Source: Mesorhizobium sp. dw_380
GTDB lineage: Bacteria > Pseudomonadota > Alphaproteobacteria > Rhizobiales > Rhizobiaceae
Assembly: GCF_018588885.1 (NCBI RefSeq)
Contig: NZ_JAFFIW010000022.1
Coordinates: forward strand, 1-64,000
Direction of reading: 5' to 3'
Length of the DNA: 64,000 bases
A program made the position numbers and the translations under genes. The notes under the pieces are model-generated. The model searched no databases. It was not told the DNA's origin and saw only the letters and a list, made by a program, of their open reading frames with translations. This document shows positions 34,685-42,869 of the stretch, in pieces (positions within the stretch are counted from its first letter, which is position 1; each line of letters begins with the position of its first letter).

Positions 34685-35683
34685 ATGGAGAAACGTCGCA
34701 TCGGCCAGACGGCGCTCGAGGTCACCGAAGTCAGTTTCGGCGGCGCGGCGATCGGCGGCCTCTACCGCGCCTGTTCGCGCGAGGCGGCGATGGAGACGCT
34801 GCAAGGCGCCTGGGAGGCGGGCTTGCGCTATTTCGACACCGCCCCCTTCTACGGTTTCGGCCTGTCGGAGCGGCGCTTCGGCGATTTCCTGCGCTACAAG
34901 CCGCGCGACTCCTATGTGCTGTCCACCAAGGTCGGACGCCTGTTCCGCCCGGTGCCTGAGGACCAGGTGCCTGATCACTCCTATGTCGATCCGCTGCCCT
35001 TCGCGCTCGACTACGACTATTCCTATGACGGCATCATGCGCTCGGTCGACTTCAGCTATGCGCGGCTCGGCCTGAACAAGATCGACATTCTGTATGTGCA
35101 CGACATCGGCGTCTACACGCATGGCGTTGAGAAGACCAAGCTGCACTTTCGCCAGCTGATGGACGGTGGGCTGAGGGCGCTCGAGGAGCTGAAGCGGGCC
35201 GGCACGATTTCCGCCTACGGGCTCGGCGTCAACGAAGTCCAGATCTGCCTGGACGTGATGCGCCGCGCGCCGCTCGATTGCATCCTGCTTGCCAGCCGCT
35301 ATTCCTTGCTCGATCGCAGCGCGGAAGCCGAGCTGCTGCCGCTGTGCCGGGCCAAGCAGACGTCGCTGGTGATCGGCGGCGTGTTCAACTCCGGCATATT
35401 GGCGACCGGGCCGGTGCAAGGCGCGCATTTCGACTACCAGCCCGCCGACCGCGATGTGCTCGACCGCGTCGACGCCATGGAGAAGATCGCCGGCGAAGGC
35501 GGTTACCCGCTGGCGGCGGCCGCATTCCAGTTCCCCCTGCACGAGCCAGCCGTCGCCACCGTGCTGACCGGCACGGCAAAATTGGCGAACCTGACACGCA
35601 ATCTCGAACTGCTCGATGTCGACGTACCGGAAACGGAATACGCCAGATATCGTCCCTACACGGTCGTGCAGAAGCTGGCGTGA
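34685..35683 (+). CDS. Aldo/keto reductase, aldose 1-dehydrogenase (L-fucose dehydrogenase)-like
   Basis: 332 residues from the ATG at 34685, which has GGGGAGG six bases upstream. The AKR fold shows YFDTAPFYGFGLSE (catalytic Asp and Tyr), STKVGRLFRPVPEDQ and ILYVHDIG (catalytic His). The same subfamily contains D-threo-aldose/L-fucose dehydrogenases and pyridoxal 4-dehydrogenase, which oxidise rather than reduce. It is about 60 bases after the UxaA-type gene, which suggests aldose to aldonate oxidation in one pathway; the lactonase step is not in view. Confidence 0.82.
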   Translation: MEKRRIGQTALEVTEVSFGGAAIGGLYRACSREAAMETLQGAWEAGLRYFDTAPFYGFGLSERRFGDFLRYKPRDSYVLSTKVGRLFRPVPEDQVPDHSYVDPLPFALDYDYSYDGIMRSVDFSYARLGLNKIDILYVHDIGVYTHGVEKTKLHFRQLMDGGLRALEELKRAGTISAYGLGVNEVQICLDVMRRAPLDCILLASRYSLLDRSAEAELLPLCRAKQTSLVIGGVFNSGILATGPVQGAHFDYQPADRDVLDRVDAMEKIAGEGGYPLAAAAFQFPLHEPAVATVLTGTAKLANLTRNLELLDVDVPETEYARYRPYTVVQKLA

Positions 35684-36019
35684 AGCCGGCACTATGCTGC
35701 AGGCTTTGATGGGAGTCGCGACTTCACAAATCCGCGACGCCACAAAAAGAATGAATGTTCCATGTTGACTAAGATATGGAATTAATATTCCATATCTTTT
35801 CGGAACGGAACGGGAGAGTTTGATTGCGTCCAGGGAGGAGCGACGTGCGAATGGTCTCCGTCTGGCATGGCAGGTCAGGCGCGAAACACCGCTTGCATCG
35901 TCCAGATCGATGCACTATCAAAATAGCGTAATGTTTTTTATTGATAAAGTTCTGTTTGGGCCACGCCTATCCGAACGGAGCTTCCGTAACGTTCACCGGG
36001 CGACTTAGGGAGGAATCCT
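35684..36019. other. 336-base upstream region of the Rbs-type operon
   Basis: No gene is supported. It holds TTGACT at 35765-35770, a 24-base palindrome directly after it, and an AT-rich tract (ATGTTTTTTATTGATAAAG) at 35931-35949. It is therefore most likely the control region of the ABC operon starting at 36020. Confidence 0.5.
35773..35796. promoter_or_regulatory. 24-base palindrome, candidate operator of the Rbs-type ABC operon
   Basis: Arms GATATGGAAT (35773-35782) and ATTCCATATC (35787-35796) are exact around TAAT. A half-site-like TTCCAT occurs just upstream at 35758-35763. Its position next to TTGACT suggests repression. The cognate regulator is not identified. Confidence 0.6.
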
Positions 36020-37015
36020 ATGAAATTCGTGACCAGCATTCTCAACCGCCGCGCTGTCATGGCGCTGGCAGCAGCCTCGATGCTCGCCGGCGTCATGCAT
36101 TCGGCGCCGGTTTCGGCGGCGGACGTGACCATTCCGATCATCGTCAAGGACACCACGTCCTTCTACTGGCAGATCGTGCTCGCCGGCGCCCGCAAGGCCG
36201 GCAAGGATCTCGGCGTCAACGTGCCTGAGCTCGGCGCCCAGGCTGAAACCGACGTCAACGGCCAGATCTCGATCCTCGAGAACGCCGTCGCCGGCAGCCC
36301 GGCCGCGGTCGTCATCGCGCCGACGGAAGCCAAGGCGCTCGGCAAGCCGATCGACGAGGCAGCGAGCAAGGTCAAGATCATCGGCATCGACTCCAGCGCC
36401 GACTCCAAGGCCTTCACCTCGTTCCTGACCACCGACAACGTCCAGGGCGGCCGCGTCGCAGCGGACGGTCTTGCGGCGGCCATCGGCGCGGCCAATGGCG
36501 GCAAGGTCGAAGGCAAGGTTGCGTTGATCACGGCACTGCCCGGCGCCGGCTCGCTCGAGCAGCGCGCCCAGGGCTTCAAGGAACAGCTCAAGGCCAAATA
36601 TCCCGGTCTTGAACTGGTCGCCGACAAATATGCCGACGGCCAGGCCACGACCGGCCTCAACATCGCGACCGACCTGATCACCGCCAATCCGGACCTGAAG
36701 GGCATCTTCGCGTCCAACCTGATCATGGCGCAGGGCGTCGGCCAGGCGATCGCCGAGAACAACCTTGCCGGCAAGGTTGGGCTGATCGGCTTCGACAGCG
36801 ACGAGAAGCTGATCAAGTTCTTGAATGACGGCGTCATTTCCGGCCTCGTCGTCCAGGATCCGTACCGTATGGGCTATGACGGCATCAAGACCGCGCTCGC
36901 CGCCTCGAAGGGTGAAAAGGTCGAGGCCAATGTCGACACCGGCGCCAACCTCGTCACCAAGGCCAACATGAAAGAGCCGAAGATCGACGCGCTGCTCAAT
37001 CCGAAGCTCAAGTAA
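36020..37015 (+). CDS. Sugar ABC transporter substrate-binding protein (RbsB type)
   Basis: 331 residues, ATG with GGGAGGA upstream. The signal peptide is about residues 1-34 (ending APVSAA), followed by the periplasmic-binding-protein type 1 fold: VKDTTSFYWQIVLAGARKAG, IAPTEAKALGKPIDEAASK and GFDSDEKLIKFLNDGVISG. It belongs to the ribose/xylose/allose cluster. It is the first gene of a binding protein, ATPase, permease operon; a hairpin follows the stop. Confidence 0.93.
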   Translation: MKFVTSILNRRAVMALAAASMLAGVMHSAPVSAADVTIPIIVKDTTSFYWQIVLAGARKAGKDLGVNVPELGAQAETDVNGQISILENAVAGSPAAVVIAPTEAKALGKPIDEAASKVKIIGIDSSADSKAFTSFLTTDNVQGGRVAADGLAAAIGAANGGKVEGKVALITALPGAGSLEQRAQGFKEQLKAKYPGLELVADKYADGQATTGLNIATDLITANPDLKGIFASNLIMAQGVGQAIAENNLAGKVGLIGFDSDEKLIKFLNDGVISGLVVQDPYRMGYDGIKTALAASKGEKVEANVDTGANLVTKANMKEPKIDALLNPKLK

Positions 37016-37035
37016 CCTCGGTACAGCCGCACAGT

Positions 37036-37058
37036 TTCCGGGGCCTCGTGCCCCGGAA
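37036..37058 (+). other. Hairpin after the RbsB-type gene
   Basis: Exact 8-base arms TTCCGGGG and CCCCGGAA with loop CCTCGTG, 20 bases past the binding-protein stop and before the ATPase gene. There is no U-run; a likely mRNA 3'-protection or attenuation element. Confidence 0.5.
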
Positions 37059-37152
37059 GCGACATCATATCGCTTGGAAATCCGCCAGCCTGGGCTAGGC
37101 TGCTGAGGCCAATCTGGGAGGCCCGTTTGGGAAGCCCATTGGGAGGATTGTC

Positions 37153-38706
37153 ATGACATCGACGGCGCAAGACCTGCACCCTGCCCCTGTTCTGGAGCCC
37201 GGCAGGACGATCCTGGAACTACAGGGGCTGGAGAAGAAATATCCGGGCACCCATGCGCTGAAGCCGGTGACCCTCGCCTTCAAGGCGGGTGAGATCCACG
37301 CCATCGTCGGCGAGAACGGTGCCGGCAAATCCACACTGATCAAGCTTCTCACCGGCGTCATGCCACGCACCTCAGGCGAGGTCATCTGGGAAGGCAAACC
37401 GGCAGCACTTGCGACCCCGCATGAGGCGATGGCGCTCGGCATCAATGCCGTCCACCAGGAAGTCGTGCTCTGCCGCCACCTGACCGTCGCCGCCAATATG
37501 TTCCTCGGCGAGGAGAATTCGCGCTTCGGCATCCTGCAGCAGCGCGCCATGGTCAAGGAAGCACAGAAGATCATCGACGATCTCGGCTTCGACCTGCCGG
37601 CGCATGTCGTGCTCGGCGACCTCACCATCGGCCAGCAGCAGTTGATCGCCGCCGCCCGCGCCACCGTGCGCGGCACCAAATTCCTCATCTTCGACGAGCC
37701 GACCGCCTACCTGACCCGCAAGGAGGCCGACCAGCTTTTCACCCTGATCCGCCGGCTGAAATCCGAAGGCGTGACCATCATCTACATCAGCCACCGCATG
37801 GAGGAAGTGTTCGAACTGGCCGATCGCGTCTCCGTGCTGCGCGACGGCACGCTGGTCGGTACCAGGAACATCGCCGAGACCAACGACGCCGAACTGGTCA
37901 AACTGATGATCAACCGCTCGATCGAGCAGATCTACCACAAGGAGCATTTCACACCGGGTGCGGCGATCATCGAGACGAAGAGCTTGTCTGGCAAAGGCTT
38001 CGAAAACGTCTCGATGGCGGTCCGCGCCGGCGAGATCGTCGGACTCTACGGCCTGATCGGCGCCGGGCGCAGCGAATTCGTCACCACCGTCTACGGCCGC
38101 CACCGCAAATCGGCCGGCCAGATCCTGTGGGAAGGCAAGGACGTCCAGATCAATTCCGAGCACGACGCGATCAGGCTGGGCATGGCGCTGGCGCCGGAAA
38201 GCCGCCGCGATCAGGGCCTCTGCCTCAATCTGCCGGTCGGCTTCAATCTCAACTTGCCGATCTACAAGCGCATCTCGAACAATCTGCTGATCTCCGGCGT
38301 GCAGGAAAAGACCCAGGCCGATCGTCAGATCGCCGACCTCAGGATCAAGACGCCGACGCGCAATGCACTGGCCTCCAGCCTGTCGGGCGGCAACCAGCAG
38401 AAGATCGTCATCGGCAAATGGCTGGCACACGGCGCCAAGCTGTTCATCTTCGACGAGCCGACGGTCGGCGTCGATGTCGGCACCAAGGCCGAGATCTACC
38501 GGCTGTTCAGCGCGCTCTTGTCGAAGGGTGCCGGCATCATCCTGATCTCGTCCTATCTGCCGGAGGTCTACGAACTTGCGGACACGCTGCATGTGTTCCG
38601 CCGCGGCAAACTGGTGGCGACACACGGGTTCCGCACCGCCGATCACGAGGAAATTCTCACTCAGGCGCTCGCCGAGAAACAAGAAAAACTGGGAGGACAG
38701 ATATGA
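37153..38706 (+). CDS. Sugar ABC transporter ATP-binding protein (RbsA type)
   Basis: 517 residues with two nucleotide-binding domains. The first has Walker A GENGAGKST, signature-like LTIGQQQL and Walker B LIFDEPTAYL. The second has degenerate Walker A (GLIGAGRSE), signature LSGGNQQK and FIFDEPTVGVD. This asymmetry is normal for RbsA/XylG/MglA proteins. It drives the importer with the permease gene that overlaps it by four bases. Confidence 0.94.
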   Translation: MTSTAQDLHPAPVLEPGRTILELQGLEKKYPGTHALKPVTLAFKAGEIHAIVGENGAGKSTLIKLLTGVMPRTSGEVIWEGKPAALATPHEAMALGINAVHQEVVLCRHLTVAANMFLGEENSRFGILQQRAMVKEAQKIIDDLGFDLPAHVVLGDLTIGQQQLIAAARATVRGTKFLIFDEPTAYLTRKEADQLFTLIRRLKSEGVTIIYISHRMEEVFELADRVSVLRDGTLVGTRNIAETNDAELVKLMINRSIEQIYHKEHFTPGAAIIETKSLSGKGFENVSMAVRAGEIVGLYGLIGAGRSEFVTTVYGRHRKSAGQILWEGKDVQINSEHDAIRLGMALAPESRRDQGLCLNLPVGFNLNLPIYKRISNNLLISGVQEKTQADRQIADLRIKTPTRNALASSLSGGNQQKIVIGKWLAHGAKLFIFDEPTVGVDVGTKAEIYRLFSALLSKGAGIILISSYLPEVYELADTLHVFRRGKLVATHGFRTADHEEILTQALAEKQEKLGGQI

Positions 38707-39671
38707 GCACCGAGGCGATTCCTGCCGAGAAACCAAAGCGCAACTACAACGCTCTGTTCGGGCTGACGCTGCTGGCGCTGTTGGTGCTCCTGTGGGTCAT
38801 CCTGTCAGTGGCGACATCGAGCTTCGCCTCGGCCAACAACATCTCCAACCTCTTGCGCCAGGGTTCGATGATCGCCATCCTGGCTGTCGGCCAGACCTTC
38901 GTCATCATCACCGGCGGCATCGACCTTTCCGTCGGCGCCGTGGTCGGCTTCGCCACCGTCATTGCCGCGATGCTGATCAATGCCGGCATACCGGTCTTCC
39001 TCGCAATCCTGATCACGCTGCTGGTCGGCGTCGCCATCGGCCTCTTCCATGGCTTCGGCATCGTCAAGATGGGACTGCCGCCCTTCATCATCACGCTGGC
39101 AACGCTGACATCGCTGCGCGGCATCGGCCTTCTGATGACCAACGGCAACTCGATCTCGATCAACAACGATGCCTTCCAGGTATTCTCGCGCAACTCCTTC
39201 CTTGGCGTCCCCAACTTGTTCTGGATGGTCATCCTGGTCGGCATCCCGGCGTACGTCTTCCTGCATCACAGCCGCTGGGGCCGCTATCTCTTCTCGGTCG
39301 GCTCCAACGCCGAAGCCTCGCGCCTGTCCGGCGTCAATGTCCAGCGCACCATCTACATGGCCTACACGCTGTCGGGTCTGTGCGCTGCCTTCGTCGGCGT
39401 GCTGTTGGCATCGCGCATCGGCATCGGCAATCCTACCCAGGCCGAGGGCTGGGAACTGCAGGCGATTGCCTCGTCGGTGATCGGCGGCACCTCGCTGTTC
39501 GGCGCGGTCGGCTCGGTGCATGGCCCGCTGCTCGGCGCCTTCATTCTCGCCACCATCAACAACGGCGCCAATCTCTTGAACGTCAACGCCTTCTGGCAAC
39601 GCATCATCACCGGCGTTCTGATCATCGTCATCGTCTATTTCGACGGCCTGCGCCGCCGCGGTGGCAAATGA
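38703..39671 (+). CDS. Sugar ABC transporter permease (RbsC type)
   Basis: 322 residues from the ATG at 38703, overlapping the ATPase stop (ATGA). About eight to ten membrane segments, with family blocks TGGIDLSVGAVVGFATVIAA and IASSVIGGTSLFGAVGSVHG. It forms the homodimeric channel of the Rbs-type importer. The alcohol dehydrogenase gene begins about 70 bases downstream and may be in the same transcript. Confidence 0.94.
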   Translation: MSTEAIPAEKPKRNYNALFGLTLLALLVLLWVILSVATSSFASANNISNLLRQGSMIAILAVGQTFVIITGGIDLSVGAVVGFATVIAAMLINAGIPVFLAILITLLVGVAIGLFHGFGIVKMGLPPFIITLATLTSLRGIGLLMTNGNSISINNDAFQVFSRNSFLGVPNLFWMVILVGIPAYVFLHHSRWGRYLFSVGSNAEASRLSGVNVQRTIYMAYTLSGLCAAFVGVLLASRIGIGNPTQAEGWELQAIASSVIGGTSLFGAVGSVHGPLLGAFILATINNGANLLNVNAFWQRIITGVLIIVIVYFDGLRRRGGK

Positions 39672-39743
39672 CCCGCCACTGAAATCGATCGCCGGCTCGC
39701 ATGAAGATGGGCCGGCGACTTCATGACCGACTGGAATAAAAGC

Positions 39744-40760
39744 ATGAAAGCCGTCATCTGCCGCTCGCCCGGCGAGCTCGTCCTGGAAGATCGCCCGGCA
39801 CCAGGAGCACCCCCTGCCGGCTGGGCGCTGGTCGCGGTCAGCCATGTCGGCATCTGCGGCACCGACTATCACATCTTCGAAGGAAAGCACCCGTTCCTCG
39901 CCTATCCCCGCATCATGGGCCATGAAGTGTCGGGAACGATCGTCGAGACCGGCGAAGGCGTCGACCTGGCCATTGGCGAGCCGGTCGTCATCAACCCCTA
40001 TCTGTCCTGCGGCAAGTGCATCGCCTGCCGGCACGGCAAACCGAATTGCTGCGTCAGCATCGAGGTGCTCGGCGTCCATCGCGACGGCGCCATGTGCGAG
40101 CGTATTCTTGTCCCGGCGCAAAATCTTTATCCGGCAAACGGCCTGTCGCTCGCGGACGCCGCCGCCGTCGAATTCCTCGCTATCGGCGCGCATGCCGTAC
40201 GGCGCGCGCGCGCGGATCCCGGTGCCCGCGCGCTGGTCATCGGCGCCGGCCCGATCGGGCTCGGCACCGCCATCTTCGCCCGCATCGCCGGGCTCGAGGT
40301 GACACTGCTCGATATGAGCAGTGAGCGGCTCGCCTTCGCCGCAACCGAACTCGATTTCAAGACCCTCGACGGCTCACGCGGCGCCGTGCCCGATCTGGTC
40401 AGGCAGGCGACATCAGGCGAAGGTTTCGACGTGGTCTTCGACGCTACCGGCAACACCCAGTCGGTGCAGTCTGCCTTCGCCCATGTCGCTCACGGCGGCA
40501 CACTGGTGCTGGTCAGCGTCGTCAAGGACGACATCGTCTTTTCCGATCCGGAATTCCACAAGCGCGAGATGACGCTGATCGGCAGCCGCAATGCCTTGCG
40601 CGCCGACTTCGACCATGTCGCCGACTCGATCGGCAACGGTGCGGTGCCGTTGGCCAAGCTCGTCACCCATCGCACGACGCTCGACGGCACGCCGCGCGAT
40701 CTCGCCCGCTGGACGCGCGAGAAATCCGGCCTGATCAAGGCCGTGATCGAGATCGGGTAA
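39744..40760 (+). CDS. Zinc-dependent alcohol dehydrogenase (sugar/polyol or aldonate type)
   Basis: 338 residues from the ATG at 39744; another in-frame ATG is at 39723. Medium-chain dehydrogenase: catalytic zinc site HVGICGTDYHIFEG and GHEVSG, structural zinc cysteines in CGKCIACRHGKPNCC, Rossmann motif IGAGPIGLGTAIFA. The closest type I recognise oxidises sugar acids (L-galactonate/L-idonate 5-dehydrogenase-like). It follows the Rbs-type transporter, so its substrate is probably what that system imports. Confidence 0.85.
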   Translation: MKAVICRSPGELVLEDRPAPGAPPAGWALVAVSHVGICGTDYHIFEGKHPFLAYPRIMGHEVSGTIVETGEGVDLAIGEPVVINPYLSCGKCIACRHGKPNCCVSIEVLGVHRDGAMCERILVPAQNLYPANGLSLADAAAVEFLAIGAHAVRRARADPGARALVIGAGPIGLGTAIFARIAGLEVTLLDMSSERLAFAATELDFKTLDGSRGAVPDLVRQATSGEGFDVVFDATGNTQSVQSAFAHVAHGGTLVLVSVVKDDIVFSDPEFHKREMTLIGSRNALRADFDHVADSIGNGAVPLAKLVTHRTTLDGTPRDLARWTREKSGLIKAVIEIG

Positions 40761-40843
40761 GATATCGGTTCCACACGAAATTCGGCGGATCGTGCGGACT
40801 TTAACAGATCGCATGCCTTGGCGACTGGCCGAAACATCAATCG

Positions 40844-40903
40844 CTTCGTCCTATGGCGGAGCAAGGAGCGAAGCGACGCGGCGCAGACCATAGGATGACG
40901 ACG
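40844..40903. repeat. Palindromic intergenic repeat left of the phn locus
   Basis: Contains CTTCGTCCTATGG and CCATAGGATGACGA arms around GAGCGAAGCGACGCGGCGCA. The same core occurs inverted at 52800-52856 on the other side of the phn genes. It sits between the convergent ends of the alcohol dehydrogenase gene and phnF. Confidence 0.65.
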
Positions 40904-40910
40904 TTGGGGG

Positions 40911-41663
40911 CTAGTTGTTCACCGACAGCTTCAGCTCCACCCGCTCGGCCGGAAAGCGAGACTCGGAAAACTGGATCGGCTGGCCGTCCGGCGTGACGTT
41001 GACGGCCACCGTGACCAGCACGATGGCCCCCGGCTGCAGGTCGAGATCGGCAAGGTCGGCCGCGTCGGCATGGCGGGCCGACAGCACGGTCGACTGCCGG
41101 AGATAATCGTCAATGCCGAAACGCGCCAGCGACGCGGTGATCGACCCCGTCTCGGCCATCGCCTTGTCGATGCCGGCGAAGCGCCTGGCATCGAACCAGC
41201 CGGCGGCACGTGATACCGGCCGCCCGTCGGCTTCGCCGCGTGTCTCCAACCTAATCACCTCGGCGCCCCTGGCCAGCCCAAGCCCTTCGGCGACACGCTG
41301 GCTGGCCGGCTCGACCGACGAAGAGAGCAGGACAATGTGCCGTTCCGACGTCTGCCCTTGCAGACCTGCCGAGAAGCGTGTGCGCGCGCCGATCGGATAG
41401 GACAGCAGCTTGCGCGACAGCACGAAAGTGCCGCGCCCCTGCTCGGCCCGCAGCACCCCTTCCTGCACGAGGGCCGATATGGCGCTTCGCACGGTGTGGC
41501 GATTGACGCCGTAGCGCTCAGCCAGCGCCACCTCGGGCGGCAGAGCCGTATTCTCGGCGAAATCGCCGGTGGCGATCGCCTGCAGGATCCTGTCGGCGAT
41601 CTGCCGCCACAGCGAGACGCCGCTGCGCCGCTCGATGCTGTCGGCTTCCTGTCGCCCGATCAT
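40911..41663 (-). CDS. phnF: PhnF-type GntR/HutC regulator of phosphonate genes
   Basis: 250 residues from the ATG at 41663; a longer frame exists but reads as non-coding upstream. The winged helix at about 20-75 (ENTALPPEVALAERYGVNRH, TVRSAISALVQEGVLRAEQG) is followed by a UTRA effector domain (about 95-245, ending QFSESRFPAERVELKLSVN). Divergent from phnG. PhnF proteins repress phn genes; the palindrome between the two genes is a good candidate for the site. Confidence 0.9.
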   Translation of the reverse strand: MIGRQEADSIERRSGVSLWRQIADRILQAIATGDFAENTALPPEVALAERYGVNRHTVRSAISALVQEGVLRAEQGRGTFVLSRKLLSYPIGARTRFSAGLQGQTSERHIVLLSSSVEPASQRVAEGLGLARGAEVIRLETRGEADGRPVSRAAGWFDARRFAGIDKAMAETGSITASLARFGIDDYLRQSTVLSARHADAADLADLDLQPGAIVLVTVAVNVTPDGQPIQFSESRFPAERVELKLSVNN

Positions 41664-41751
41664 GACCTGCCCAGCCTTTGCCGCCAGCTTTCTGGCTGTT
41701 GTCACGCACCCGTCATGGACTCGCGCTAGATAATAAGTATAATTTGTATAG

Positions 41752-41771
41752 TTGTCTATATCAATAGACAA
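41752..41771. promoter_or_regulatory. Candidate PhnF operator in the phnF-phnG intergenic region
   Basis: TTGTCTAT-ATCA-ATAGACAA, exact eight-base arms, ends 15 bases before the phnG ATG. The preceding AT-rich stretch (AAGTATAATTTGTATAG at 41735-41751) likely holds the promoter and overlaps a related half-site. Confidence 0.65.
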
Positions 41772-41786
41772 ATTTAGCAAAGAGGA

Positions 41787-42257
41787 ATGCTGCCCATGCG
41801 AGGACAGGAAGCCCGCGACCAGGCCGAGCGCAAGGCCGCCATGGCAACGCTGGCGCAATCGAGCGGCGACGACATCGTCCGGCTGTGGAACGAAGCCGGC
41901 CTGCCTTCCCAAGTCGAGCTGCTGCGCGGCCCCGAGACCGGCCTGGTCACCCTGCGTGGCCGCATCGGCGGCGACGGCGCGCCGTTCAATGTCGGCGAGG
42001 CGACCGTCACCCGCGCCACCGTTCGTCTGCCGTCCGGACAGGTCGGTCATTGCTACGCGCTTGGCCGTGACAAGCAGAAGGCGAAGCTGGCGGCAATCGC
42101 GGACGCGCTGTGGCAGGATCCGGCCCGCCGCACCGAGGTCGAGACCAGGCTGATCGCGCCTTTGAGGTCGGCCCTGACGACTGCCCAGGAAAAACGCCAC
42201 GCCGAGACGGCGGCAACGAAGGTGGACTTCTTCACCATGGTTCGCGGAGAAGACTGA
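41787..42257 (+). CDS. phnG: PhnG, C-P lyase core subunit
   Basis: 156 residues from the ATG at 41787; the ATG at 41796 is better spaced from AGAGGA and is equally possible. Conserved PhnG features are LLRGPETGLVTLRGRIGGDG and the HCYALGRDKQKAKLAAIADA helix. PhnG is part of the PhnGHIJ core complex and, with PhnI, is needed to couple alkylphosphonate to the ribose of ATP. Its stop overlaps the phnH start (TGATG). Confidence 0.93.
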   Translation: MLPMRGQEARDQAERKAAMATLAQSSGDDIVRLWNEAGLPSQVELLRGPETGLVTLRGRIGGDGAPFNVGEATVTRATVRLPSGQVGHCYALGRDKQKAKLAAIADALWQDPARRTEVETRLIAPLRSALTTAQEKRHAETAATKVDFFTMVRGED

Positions 42258-42868
42258 TGGACATCGCAGCGCAATCGATCGAGGGCGGTTTCGCCGATCC
42301 GGTCTTCAACGCCCAGACCGTGTTTCGTGCAATCATGGACGCCATGGCGCGGCCGGGCAGCGTGCAGCCTTGGCCGGCCTTGGCCCGCCCGCCAGCGCCG
42401 CTTTCGGCCACCGCTGGCGCCATCACGCTGGCGCTCTGTGACACCGACACGCCGCTCTGGCTCGACCCGGCCCTGCACGCCTCCGCCGCGATCGCATCCT
42501 GGCTTGGCTTTCACACAGGCGCGCCGCTGGCCAACACGCCAGCCGACGCGCATTTCGCGTTTGTCGCCACCCCGGCCGAGATGATGGCGCTCGACGGCTT
42601 TTCGCAAGGCACCCAGGATTATCCCGATCGCTCGACCACGCTCATCCTGCAGGTCAGCGATCTCGTGTCGGGCACCCCGCTCTTGCTTGAGGGCCCCGGC
42701 ATCGAAACCAGTGCCACCCTCGCACCGGCGCAGATGCCACGTCACTTCGTCGAACAGTGGAAGCAGAACATCAAGCGCTTTCCGCGTGGCGTCGACATCA
42801 TCCTCGCCACATCAGAAGGCATAGCCTGCCTGCCGCGCACGACGCGCATCAAGACGATGGAGGCATAA
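42257..42868 (+). CDS. phnH: PhnH, C-P lyase core subunit
   Basis: 203 residues from the ATG at 42257. Recognised by the N-terminal GFADPVFNAQTVFRAIMDAM and MARPGSV block and the C-terminal FPRGVDIILATSEGIACLPR motif. PhnH is the PLP-transferase-fold-like structural subunit of the core complex. It sits between phnG and phnI in the standard order; phnI starts one base after its stop. Confidence 0.94.
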   Translation: MDIAAQSIEGGFADPVFNAQTVFRAIMDAMARPGSVQPWPALARPPAPLSATAGAITLALCDTDTPLWLDPALHASAAIASWLGFHTGAPLANTPADAHFAFVATPAEMMALDGFSQGTQDYPDRSTTLILQVSDLVSGTPLLLEGPGIETSATLAPAQMPRHFVEQWKQNIKRFPRGVDIILATSEGIACLPRTTRIKTMEA

Positions 42869-42869
42869 G

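Noticed and set aside
33143..35743. 866-codon minus-strand frame opposite the UxaA and aldo/keto reductase genes
   Set aside because: It is antisense to two clear genes and full of His, Asp, Ala and Gln from GC-biased codons. Typical antisense shadow in high-GC DNA.
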